In this document: one piece after another, positions 27,788-36,456 of the stretch
Numbering within the stretch: the first letter of the stretch is position 1
Layout: each line of letters begins with the position of its first letter
Assembly: GCA_023015825.1 (NCBI GenBank)
Contig: JALKAW010000004.1
Location: forward strand, 285,930-349,929
Source of the DNA: Flavobacteriaceae bacterium S0862
GTDB lineage: Bacteria > Bacteroidota > Bacteroidia > Flavobacteriales > Flavobacteriaceae
Length of the DNA: 64,000 nt
Direction of reading: 5' to 3'
Position numbers and translations under genes: made by a program
Notes under the pieces: generated by a model
What the model saw: the letters and a program-made list of their open reading frames with translations, nothing else
Told to the model about the DNA's origin: nothing
Databases searched by the model: none

Positions 27788-29482
27788 CTAATTATCAACT
27801 TGCTTCAACGAATCAATTTTACGTTGCAAGGCGTCTATTTGTTCTTGGTTTTTGCTAGTATTTGGAATGTTTTTAATAGTATCGGTCACTGCTTTGATTA
27901 AATCGATATCGACCGTTGGTTTCTCCTCATAATAATACCCAATACCTTCACTAGAACGCCACGCCTCAGATAATTGATCATACACAGTCTTATCCCAAGT
28001 GCTTGGACGCTTTACATCTATCCAAACCACATCACGATATTCACTATCAACCAACGCTAAATCAGGTGTTGCAGAACCATCAAAATTTCCAGAACCTTCT
28101 TTTACCGCAGACACTGTTCCTAAGAAGAACATTCGCTTTCTTCCAGCAATATCTTTAATATATGGTCTAAACTCTACAGGTTTATTTACAGACCAATCAA
28201 ATTCTTTTCGAGATTCAATTATCTTTAAAGGCATTGCAGACACACCTGCATATCCTTGTTTTTTGGCTGCATGGTCAAAATAATACAATTTATCAGTTCC
28301 ATCTGCAGGAATAAAGACACTAAAAGTTAAACTTGTTCGCTCTACTCCTACTGGTTCTAACCCAAACCAATGGTATAAACCACTATAAGCATCAGTTAGT
28401 GAACCTTCAAAATTAAAATCGGTAACAAATGGTTGTTGATTTTGGTCATCTGGTAAATCTGGAATTTTAACAGCAGTTTCCATATTCCAAGGCAACGGGT
28501 CGCTAAAACCTCCCAAAAATTTTAAAGATTCTGCTTGCAAACGTGATACTTTTTCAGATAAGGTATTTTGTTTGGTTAAAAAGGGATAGTTTTTCATATC
28601 CTCAGGACTAATGAAAGTGCCTTTACCTATCAAAACACGTTCAAGATAATCGTTAAAATCGTGTGCACCATTTTCAATAATAACTACACCTCCAAAAGTT
28701 GGATAAGGAAAGAAAAAACCTTTCCAATTAATCAAACTCACGACTTGAACCCATTCACCATCATCATTTTTCATATAAAACACATCTCCAGGTTCTGTTG
28801 AGAATAGTTTTGCAATTCCGAAGCGTTGTACTACTGCATTATAAGTGTTTCGACTAAATTTTAATGATTCACCAATGGAGAATGTTACAGGTATTCTATT
28901 TTCACTAGAAAACCTCGGAAAAGGGTTTGTACTGGACACTGAAAATACTTCTTCGGTATTATCGCTTATTCGTTGCCAAATATATTTTACTGTTGGTTGA
29001 ATAGCCATTGTCCATTGGTTTTCTCCATCGACTCTTACTAAATGTGGCAACGATACATCTTTGGTTTCTCCAACAGATTCGTTTGCCATGGAGAAAATAT
29101 TGCGTAATGGTTGTATGCGTTCGTTTTGAGTAAGTGGTAACTCATGAATTTCAACTTTATTTAAATCATTAAATACATTATAGGTTTTCATGTAGTCGTA
29201 CATTTTATAATGCCAACCAACGACGTAAATTATTCCGAAGATTACCACTAACAAACCTAAAATAGCAAGGCGTTTACCAGAACTGGGTGTTCGTCTGAAT
29301 TTTTTTAATAAAAAGAACAGAATTATTCCGCTTAATAAGATAACAAAAATGAATTTTCTAATAAACAGCAAAAAAGGTTGGTATTCATCACGAAGAATAA
29401 ACAATAAGAATAGCAAAATAATACTACCAATAATAGTAATTCCTTTTTGCTTTTTTCCTTTATTCCAATATCGTTTTATCAT
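27788..29482 (-). CDS. Large membrane-anchored protein of unknown function (AAA cluster, last gene)
   Basis: This 564-residue protein has three N-terminal membrane helices (about 14-30, 38-60, 72-92) followed by about 440 residues of soluble, beta-rich sequence with motifs such as YPTFGGVVIIENG and FNFEGSLTDAYSGLYHW, and a short C-terminal coiled-coil tail (EQIDALQRKIDSLKQ). I do not recognise a family. It is the last of seven genes on one strand with an AAA+ ATPase; only 15 bases separate it from the preceding gene. A membrane-bound partner or output component is a fair guess. Confidence 0.55.
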   Translation of the reverse strand: MIKRYWNKGKKQKGITIIGSIILLFLLFILRDEYQPFLLFIRKFIFVILLSGIILFFLLKKFRRTPSSGKRLAILGLLVVIFGIIYVVGWHYKMYDYMKTYNVFNDLNKVEIHELPLTQNERIQPLRNIFSMANESVGETKDVSLPHLVRVDGENQWTMAIQPTVKYIWQRISDNTEEVFSVSSTNPFPRFSSENRIPVTFSIGESLKFSRNTYNAVVQRFGIAKLFSTEPGDVFYMKNDDGEWVQVVSLINWKGFFFPYPTFGGVVIIENGAHDFNDYLERVLIGKGTFISPEDMKNYPFLTKQNTLSEKVSRLQAESLKFLGGFSDPLPWNMETAVKIPDLPDDQNQQPFVTDFNFEGSLTDAYSGLYHWFGLEPVGVERTSLTFSVFIPADGTDKLYYFDHAAKKQGYAGVSAMPLKIIESRKEFDWSVNKPVEFRPYIKDIAGRKRMFFLGTVSAVKEGSGNFDGSATPDLALVDSEYRDVVWIDVKRPSTWDKTVYDQLSEAWRSSEGIGYYYEEKPTVDIDLIKAVTDTIKNIPNTSKNQEQIDALQRKIDSLKQVDN

Positions 29483-29497
29483 GTATAGTAATTTTAT

Positions 29498-29689
29498 TTA
29501 ATTTTCACCACGCTTATTAACATGCTTAATACTTAAGACCATAGCAACAATCATCAGTACTTTAGATAAAGGTCCTAGAACGTTTCCCCATGAAAATACC
29601 TTATCATAATCAACAGTGTAAATAAAATCTAGTATTAATAAAATACCAAATAAAACAATCATGATATATCGGAACTTATTGTTAATCAT
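29498..29689 (-). CDS. Small two-helix membrane protein (AAA cluster)
   Basis: A 63-residue protein with two membrane helices (about 7-22 and 34-53) joined by a short loop (DYDKVFSWGN) and a basic C-terminus (KHVNKRGEN). No family recognised. It starts 1 base after the stop of the 184-residue membrane gene and ends 15 bases before the 564-residue gene, so it is clearly part of the operon despite its size. Confidence 0.6.
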   Translation of the reverse strand: MINNKFRYIMIVLFGILLILDFIYTVDYDKVFSWGNVLGPLSKVLMIVAMVLSIKHVNKRGEN

Positions 29690-29690
29690 G

Positions 29691-30245
29691 CTATTTTAAA
29701 AACCCTTTATCTTTTAAGCGCTCTCTAGCACTTTTCTTTTCTTCTTTTGGTGCGTCTTTAACTTCCGGAGCATCATCACTCTCTATTACGTTTTCGTCCA
29801 CATTATCATCTTTTGTAGTGATATCATCTAGAAATTCTTTACTCTTTTCAATAGTTTCACTAACCATATCAGTTAAAGTATCACTTTTTTCGTCTACAAT
29901 TTTTCCAGACTTTAATACAAAATTGGCTAAATAGGTGCCTATAACAGTTCCAACAACACTAGAAGCAAAAGTAGAAACGCCATTGTAGCTTCCAAAAGGT
30001 TTAAATGGCGTAAAAAATTGTAGCACTAGGGACACCATTAGAAATAAAAACGCAACATAAACTATACGCAACAGAAATTTTTGCTGAAATACAAATCCTG
30101 TTCTGTCGTTTTCTTTCATTTGCAATTCTTTATAATTAACAATCTTGTTTACAAAACGATACAAGCCATTTCCATTGGATTCTCTCCAATATAACAGCAC
30201 GCCAAATAAAATGGCTGAGATAAATACAATGAGTTCTATGGTCAT
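29691..30245 (-). CDS. Membrane protein with charged C-terminal tail (AAA cluster)
   Basis: The 184-residue protein has an N-terminal helix (about 3-18), two more membrane helices (about 57-77 and 88-110, with a glycine-rich ASSVVGTVIGTYLANFV) and a long acidic and then basic tail (about 120-184). I do not recognise a family. The small-residue spacing in the last helix suggests oligomer packing (inference). It is co-transcribed with the 63- and 564-residue membrane genes. Confidence 0.55.
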   Translation of the reverse strand: MTIELIVFISAILFGVLLYWRESNGNGLYRFVNKIVNYKELQMKENDRTGFVFQQKFLLRIVYVAFLFLMVSLVLQFFTPFKPFGSYNGVSTFASSVVGTVIGTYLANFVLKSGKIVDEKSDTLTDMVSETIEKSKEFLDDITTKDDNVDENVIESDDAPEVKDAPKEEKKSARERLKDKGFLK

Positions 30246-30291
30246 AACTTATACTTTTAGTGACTATTCCTATAAAGTTAGTCTATAATTT

Positions 30292-31527
30292 TTAAATATT
30301 GTTACTAATTGTCTCAATTACCCAATCTTGAAAGGACTCATTCCAAGTTTCGTAACTCTTGTAAAACTGTTCTTTATCATACCAATACAGAAATAACACA
30401 TCTTTTGGGGATACATTAATTAAAAGTCTCCAAATTAAATCGTATTGTTTTATATCTAACGATGAATGTGGTTGATGCAAAGCAAAATAAAAGCTCTGGT
30501 CAACTAAATCGGCAATTTTAAAAGCATTACTTCGCTCTATCCGTTCTAAGTATATTTCTACACCTGTTACACGTTTTAAAGCGTTTGCATCAATGGTATT
30601 TAAATATCTACGGAATAATACTTTATCATTCAAAATATCCTTAATTGGATGCTCAGTTTTCTTTAATTCATTAAATAACATTACTTTTTTAATGCGGTCG
30701 TATCGCTTGTCTTTTACAACCTCATCTAAGTTACATTCAATAATTAAGTGATCTCTTAATTTATCCATCAATTCTGGTTGTGAAATATGGTAAATTAACA
30801 CATCGTGAACTGTATCTTTAATAGCCTCTTTATGTGCTTCTTCATCTTGAAACACTACAATTGGCGAAATAAAATCACGCAACACATAAATACCACCAAA
30901 AGCCTTAGTAAAAAAAGAATTAGTCTTAAATTCAATAGGCTTTAAGTATAATTTTCGATGACGTAAATCACCATGTTTTTTTGCCGAATCTAATAATTCT
31001 TGATGAATTGTTTCATTAACAAAATTATTGCCTTGATTAAACTTTTCGACTAGCTCTAATTGTTCCTCTTGAATATGAAATAAGTTATTTATTAAATGAA
31101 AATTAATAGAAACAGTATCATATTTCAATACATCTAATGGTCCAAAAAACGTGTCTATGTGTTGGTCGAAATCTATACAAATGGCACAATCTCTGGTGAT
31201 ATCGCTTATAGCATCTCCATGCTCTTTAAAGATAAGTTGCATCATATCTCTATCAAACGTGTGGGTTGGCACATATACAGGTTTGCCCTTTTGCAATGGA
31301 GAAATAATGATTCCATGAGGGTTAGCTTCACCATGATTAAGATACTGTAAATCTTTCTTTTCTTCGGCAATTTCTGGACTCCAACCTAAACCATCTATAG
31401 AAAAGGTTTTAAGCTTAGTCGCTTTAAAGCCCAATTTTTCTAAACATAAGTTATAACGCTCAACCATCTTCCCACTTACTGGAATGAGCTCGCTTCTATA
31501 TAAATTTGCTGCTTTTAGTTTTTTCAT
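30292..31527 (-). CDS. Uncharacterised soluble protein (AAA cluster; possibly DUF6638)
   Basis: This 411-residue protein has no signal or membrane helix. Its N-terminal half contains GEANPHGIIISPLQKGKPVYVPTH in two adjacent stretches and FDQHIDTFFGPLDVLKYD; the C-terminal half is helical. From memory this family may be DUF6638, which I could not check. It is part of the leftward AAA+ cluster, although 225 bases separate it from the ATPase gene, so an internal promoter is possible. Function unknown. Confidence 0.55.
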   Translation of the reverse strand: MKKLKAANLYRSELIPVSGKMVERYNLCLEKLGFKATKLKTFSIDGLGWSPEIAEEKKDLQYLNHGEANPHGIIISPLQKGKPVYVPTHTFDRDMMQLIFKEHGDAISDITRDCAICIDFDQHIDTFFGPLDVLKYDTVSINFHLINNLFHIQEEQLELVEKFNQGNNFVNETIHQELLDSAKKHGDLRHRKLYLKPIEFKTNSFFTKAFGGIYVLRDFISPIVVFQDEEAHKEAIKDTVHDVLIYHISQPELMDKLRDHLIIECNLDEVVKDKRYDRIKKVMLFNELKKTEHPIKDILNDKVLFRRYLNTIDANALKRVTGVEIYLERIERSNAFKIADLVDQSFYFALHQPHSSLDIKQYDLIWRLLINVSPKDVLFLYWYDKEQFYKSYETWNESFQDWVIETISNNI

Positions 31528-31752
31528 TTTCTATTAAGGTATCTTTTTCTACTTATTTATAGTTTGCCAAAATAGTTTCATATTCTTAGAATCTATGTTC
31601 TCTTATTGGTTTAACATAAGGCTCAGTATTAAAATATAACAACAGACAAGGAGAAATATTTCTATATGAATCCATAAACTCTTGATTAATTAATTCACTA
31701 TTCGCAATTCTCTTTTAAATAATGTTATGATATGGATACATCTTCCTTATAA

Positions 31753-33714
31753 CTAGTTTTTACCAAACTGTTCTCTTGCCTCTTGATCAATGTTTAATTG
31801 ATTAACTCGTGCATCCACTTTTCGTTTAAAATCCGTATCTGCAATGGTTGCTACATTATCTAAATAACGCACTACTTCTTGTCGTCTAATTTCAGAGAAA
31901 TCCAAACCTTTCATATTGGCTCGCATCAATTCTTGTAGCATATTAAACTTAGTGTCGTAATCTTTCTTAAAGTAGATATCTGGGTTTTCAAACCAATCTT
32001 CTTCCAAGTCGAAATCGGTTAAGCGCAATGACACTGCACTTTGAATGTTTCTCACATCACGTGATGAGAAAAACGGGAATATCTTTTGAATTTCCTTATA
32101 TAAATTCGCATAAAACAAATGCTGATTTGTTTTAAAGTTCTTCTCTACCTTATCATAGGCTTCTAAAACTAGCTCTTCTGCTGGCTTATCTGTTATTTTT
32201 AGGATTTCTCCCATATTTTTTGCCAAGCCTTGATCTTGCAAATAACTATAGTTTTCTGGCCCTTGCATATTTACAAAATCTGGCATAGTATCATCCAATT
32301 TTCGCCACCATAAATGATCTTGATCTAAGAAGTCATGTTCCGTTCGTGCTCCATCAATTAAAAATCGCCCTTGAACACGCGAAATCACTGCTTTATCTAA
32401 CATCTCAGGAAGGTTAGTAAACAATCCAATAGAACTATTTCCATAGTTTACAGCATAAGCACCTTCGGTATATCTCAAAAACACGCCTATAACTTCTTTG
32501 ACACCAGCAGAAACCCCTTGTGCAGTACGCTCTTGCAAGTTGTTTTCGGCATCATCAATTGGAGCAAAAATCAAACGTGTTGGGTCTTGTAAGGGTTTCA
32601 TCCACTCTACCATTTTCTCAGCAGAGCCACCTTGAAATGTACTAATTAACGTATCAGGCATTGGATGAAACAAAAATGGAATATCTAGATTATCACAATG
32701 TTCTTTTAGTCGTGTAGCAATCGCAGCAATCAACATACTCTTCCCAGTACCTGGAATTCCGTAACCCATAAATACTGGCATAAAGCCACCTAATTCTTGA
32801 AATGGGTTTTTTTGAGCTGCAAAATCGTAGCTCAACATGCGTTCGGTTAAACGACGAGCAAAATGTTTTGCATCTCTGTTACCAACTATTTGTTCAAATT
32901 GTATTTTATTAAACTCTACACTTTTGGCAGCTCCTGCAAATACATTCTCCCAACCTGAAACCGCAAAATCTGAGTTTTCAAGTTTATATGTTCTGTCGAG
33001 AATAGTTTCGGTATATTCTAAAGAACTCTTGCGCAATTGAATTTCATCAATTAGTGCTTCAAAATATACAATCGTAAAATCAATTACATCTTTATCAGTC
33101 TTTACAATATCTGGATGGCTTAAATACTTGTCATAATAGAATAAAGCACAAGCAATTCCTTTAAGAGGCGACATAAAGGATACTTCAGGAATACCTGCGA
33201 ATTTATTTTTCATAACGCTTAAATCATCTGAAGCATGTGGTTGTAAATTATGAAGAATATTATATGCTGTTGCAAATAACATAAAAGCAGTTGCTGTATG
33301 CATTTTACTTTCGTACTCACGCTTTCCAGCATTATCGAGAAAAGATTTACGTTCACTCAAACTAGATAATCCAGAGGCGTCGTAATAACTGTCTTTTATC
33401 CAAATTCCTAACGTTAATCCCTCTTGAACAGCAAATAAAGTTTCATTTAAGTGAATGGGGATTGCCACAGAATCTGGTAATAAGCGTTTTTTCAATGCTA
33501 AAATAGTTTTAGATACAGAGGTGACTTCAACACCTCCATTACCTCCTTGGGCTCTTGATAAATACAATAAAATAGATTCATCTTTACCATTATTTTCTTT
33601 GTTTTTTGCACGTTGACCTTGTTCCCATTGTACACTTTTTATATACGACGTCGCTTCGTCACGAAGTGCATCGAGCTCATTTTGTTTTATTGGAAATGTT
33701 GAGTTGTGTTCCAT
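31753..33714 (-). CDS. AAA+ ATPase, central gene of an uncharacterised cluster
   Basis: The 653-residue protein has an N-terminal helical region (1-300) and an AAA+ module: Walker A GYGIPGTGKSML (G319-S326), Walker B LIFAPIDDAE (381-390), sensor-1 LFTNLPEMLDKAVISR (T433/N434) with candidate arginine fingers R446 and R450. Walker B ends in DDAE rather than the usual DE, so hydrolysis may be altered. The module resembles classic AAA remodelling ATPases (katanin/ClpX-like segment order) more than MoxR. No transmembrane helix is seen. It lies between two soluble proteins of unknown function in a seven-gene cluster, and probably drives assembly or disassembly of a complex with the coiled-coil and membrane partners (inference). 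Confidence 0.75.
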   Translation of the reverse strand: MEHNSTFPIKQNELDALRDEATSYIKSVQWEQGQRAKNKENNGKDESILLYLSRAQGGNGGVEVTSVSKTILALKKRLLPDSVAIPIHLNETLFAVQEGLTLGIWIKDSYYDASGLSSLSERKSFLDNAGKREYESKMHTATAFMLFATAYNILHNLQPHASDDLSVMKNKFAGIPEVSFMSPLKGIACALFYYDKYLSHPDIVKTDKDVIDFTIVYFEALIDEIQLRKSSLEYTETILDRTYKLENSDFAVSGWENVFAGAAKSVEFNKIQFEQIVGNRDAKHFARRLTERMLSYDFAAQKNPFQELGGFMPVFMGYGIPGTGKSMLIAAIATRLKEHCDNLDIPFLFHPMPDTLISTFQGGSAEKMVEWMKPLQDPTRLIFAPIDDAENNLQERTAQGVSAGVKEVIGVFLRYTEGAYAVNYGNSSIGLFTNLPEMLDKAVISRVQGRFLIDGARTEHDFLDQDHLWWRKLDDTMPDFVNMQGPENYSYLQDQGLAKNMGEILKITDKPAEELVLEAYDKVEKNFKTNQHLFYANLYKEIQKIFPFFSSRDVRNIQSAVSLRLTDFDLEEDWFENPDIYFKKDYDTKFNMLQELMRANMKGLDFSEIRRQEVVRYLDNVATIADTDFKRKVDARVNQLNIDQEAREQFGKN

Positions 33715-33786
33715 ATGTTTTAGTGTTCAGCTACAGTCGCAGTCAACAGTTCTAAATACTAAGACTGGAGAGACTGAGAAATACTT

Positions 33787-34842
33787 TTATATTGTTTTTA
33801 AATCAGCCATTTGAATTGGTGGTTTTGCCAACATATTCATAATATCTGGTGTTTTATTATAGAGCATTTGTATAATGCGATGTGGTGCAAATACATATTC
33901 TTGCTTTACAACATCACTCCAGTTTTGTAGGGTTTGTTTACTAAAAAAACTACCTTCTTTAAATTCGCAACCAGAAAACACTTCATCTATTTTTAGAGAT
34001 ATTGCGTACGATTCTAAAGGGATTTCTTTTTTGCCAATGCCATCAAGAATTGCGTGTGTAATCTCATTTTCATCCTTTGCAAATACATTATGCAAAGGCC
34101 CTAAGTCTATTCGTTTTATATGCTTTGGAAAAAAATTTGGTAGCTTTCTATCTATAGCATAAGCCATAGTATCTAAAGACATGTTTCTATCTGCTACGTT
34201 TTTTAAAACCTCATATACTTTATCTTTATAATCGAGAAATTTTTGACCATCATAATCAAAATACATAAAGCAGATAAATGGTCTGTTAAGTGATACATCG
34301 TAGAAACTCCAGCTAGTTAATAATTCTCCTTGACTATGCTTTGGTGCCGAAATAATTTTGCCTTGGACAAATCGATTAAAAATAAATTTCTGCTGAACAG
34401 ATTTATAATACACTATAGATGCAGCCTGAAAGAGCTTGCTTTTCTTAACTTGTACTTTTTTACGCATTAAGGTGTCCAAAAATTCTTTTTTTAATGCTTC
34501 AGCAGGAATTAATTTATCTAAATATTCAGTTCTTAATGATAAATCATTGAACAAATAGCGAAACTCTAAATAATTTGGAAAACCAGAATCGGTTAAATCA
34601 ATCTTCATATTATCCTCTTCATCGTACATGTATTTTACACGCATGGCTTCTATAGAATATAGCAACAAATCAGAGTATTGCTTAAAAAAGATTAGTTCTT
34701 TCTCATTACATATTTGCTGACGCTGAACATTAACTATGAGTTCTTTTAAAGTGAAATCTACCATTTTATGGTAAAACACATATTGCTCTTTAGAATCGAG
34801 TTCTGCGGAATCTAATGGTGTTACAATGTGGTTAATAGACAT
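33787..34842 (-). CDS. Uncharacterised soluble protein (AAA cluster)
   Basis: A 351-residue protein without signal peptide or membrane helix, mostly helical in the N-terminal 130 residues, with an alpha/beta middle (RPFICFMYFDYDGQKFLDYK) and KHIKRIDLGPLHNVF. I do not recognise a family or catalytic motif. It lies 72 bases before the AAA+ gene and 68 bases after the coiled-coil gene, so it is most likely a core subunit of the same system. Confidence 0.5.
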   Translation of the reverse strand: MSINHIVTPLDSAELDSKEQYVFYHKMVDFTLKELIVNVQRQQICNEKELIFFKQYSDLLLYSIEAMRVKYMYDEEDNMKIDLTDSGFPNYLEFRYLFNDLSLRTEYLDKLIPAEALKKEFLDTLMRKKVQVKKSKLFQAASIVYYKSVQQKFIFNRFVQGKIISAPKHSQGELLTSWSFYDVSLNRPFICFMYFDYDGQKFLDYKDKVYEVLKNVADRNMSLDTMAYAIDRKLPNFFPKHIKRIDLGPLHNVFAKDENEITHAILDGIGKKEIPLESYAISLKIDEVFSGCEFKEGSFFSKQTLQNWSDVVKQEYVFAPHRIIQMLYNKTPDIMNMLAKPPIQMADLKTI

Positions 34843-34910
34843 TACTAATTAAGAAAATGGTTAAAAAATTTAATAAGAAAAATTGTGCCTCTCGAAAGAA
34901 GCACAAATTA

Positions 34911-36251
34911 TTATGATAACAAATCGTCGTCTCCTTCAGGTTTAGGATTTGCTCTTTCGCCTCCATCATCTCCAGCTGGAGGATTGTTTTCTGCTTTATA
35001 ATACTCTTCGAAAATCTCTTTCATATCGATGCCATAACGGTCAGCAAAATTCTTCTGAATTTCAGCATCCTTCACACGGATTTCTTGTAAAGCCTCAGCA
35101 TAACTACCATACACGCCTTGCATTACTTTTTCGTGCACAGGAATATTGTCCATCATTTCTTGTCTGGCCTTAGCAGAAGCAGTATGCATTGCTGCTAAAG
35201 TTTCACCAATATGCTCATCGGTTTTTACACCTAAGTGCTCTAAAATAGCAGCAAATTCTTGGTCTGTACGTGCTTTTAATGCAACAACATAACCATCGTA
35301 ATATTTTAAACGTTCTTCGGTGTCGGATTTTAATTTGGCTCTATGAGTCTGTAGGTTACTTCTTAACGATGTTAATACCTTAATTGTCAAGTTATGCTTA
35401 TGCACAAAACTGTCTTTAGAAGCGGCTAAAGTGGTATAAGCGTTTTTCAAACCTTCCAATTCTTCTACTTTTTGTTCTAACTGTGTCACTTTTCCTATAG
35501 CCTGAGCATAATCTGCAGATTGTTTATCTACAATTTCTTCTAGTTCTTGACGTGCTTGCTTTAAAAGCGCATATTTTTCTTCTAAAAGGCTTTCTACTTC
35601 TTTCTTCTTCTCAAGAGCCTTAGTATGGTTTTTAGTTGCTTCGACAATGGCATCTTGAAGTTTATCTTCGACCTCTTTAATCTCTACTTCACGATCTTTT
35701 AAACGTTTAACGGCTGCTTGACTTTTAAAAGATAATTCGTTTAATAATGTTTGTACATCAGCATTTTCTATACGCTGCTGAAATAAGGCTTTTGCTTTAT
35801 TATCTGCCTCATCACGAGACTTTTGAGCTGCTTTTAGTTCGTCTTGCGCTTTTTTAATCTTGCTTTTTCTTCCCCAAAGGTTATTCCACCAAGTATCTGG
35901 TTTATTTTCAGCATCTTCAAGTTCAACTCTCGCACGCTCTAAACGCTTAATAGCACTATCAATAATTTTCTGTTCATCACCATTTAACGAGGAAAAGTTT
36001 TCGAAAATAATCCCTACTTCATCTTGGTAGTCTGTAAGATCCTTAATGGCATCTAATAAAGACGTTCTGTCTTTTTCAGCCATATGAACAACATCATCCA
36101 ATGTAGCATTTAATATTTTTTGACGCATTTCAGGGTCGTCTTCCTGAGCTAATTTCGATTTCATTGTATCGATAGCTTTTCCCCAATTTACATCTACTTT
36201 TTCTTGTTTCTCGTTAGAATTGGTTTCTAATAAATCAAAATCATCAGACAT
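34911..36251 (-). CDS. Long coiled-coil protein, first gene of the AAA cluster
   Basis: From ATG 36251 the protein is 446 residues (a TTG-start extension to 36302 is unlikely). Most of residues 90-330 reads as coiled coil (DELKAAQKSRDEADNKAKAL, REVEIKEVEDKLQDAIVEA, EEKYALLKQARQELEEIV). A tryptophan-rich patch WWNNLWGRKS (about 121-130) breaks the coil, and the C-terminal tail is acidic and glycine-rich. It has no signal peptide and may form filaments or bridge the ATPase to membrane partners (inference). It does not match PspA or TelA motifs that I can recall. First gene of the leftward cluster. Confidence 0.55.
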   Translation of the reverse strand: MSDDFDLLETNSNEKQEKVDVNWGKAIDTMKSKLAQEDDPEMRQKILNATLDDVVHMAEKDRTSLLDAIKDLTDYQDEVGIIFENFSSLNGDEQKIIDSAIKRLERARVELEDAENKPDTWWNNLWGRKSKIKKAQDELKAAQKSRDEADNKAKALFQQRIENADVQTLLNELSFKSQAAVKRLKDREVEIKEVEDKLQDAIVEATKNHTKALEKKKEVESLLEEKYALLKQARQELEEIVDKQSADYAQAIGKVTQLEQKVEELEGLKNAYTTLAASKDSFVHKHNLTIKVLTSLRSNLQTHRAKLKSDTEERLKYYDGYVVALKARTDQEFAAILEHLGVKTDEHIGETLAAMHTASAKARQEMMDNIPVHEKVMQGVYGSYAEALQEIRVKDAEIQKNFADRYGIDMKEIFEEYYKAENNPPAGDDGGERANPKPEGDDDLLS

Positions 36252-36395
36252 ATTGTGTAGTATTTTTTTAAGTAGTTGAACATAATGTGAATAGTTAAGC
36301 AATTTCGTTAAAAAATATGATTTTTTAAATAGAAACTCCTCAAAATATTTGTAGTAGTAAAGTGAAAAATGTTACAGATAATATTGAAATAAAAG

Positions 36396-36434
36396 AAAAA
36401 AGCGATTTCAAAATATTGAAACCGCTTTATAAAA
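36396..36434 (-). terminator. Intrinsic terminator after the FadL-type porin gene
   Basis: On the minus strand AAAGCGG..TTTCAA pairs with the mirrored arm TTGAAA..CGCTTT (36399-36411 and 36416-36428, one mismatch), followed by TTTTTTCTTTT. Confidence 0.7.
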
Positions 36435-36456
36435 TTTATTAAAAGGCTAATTCATA

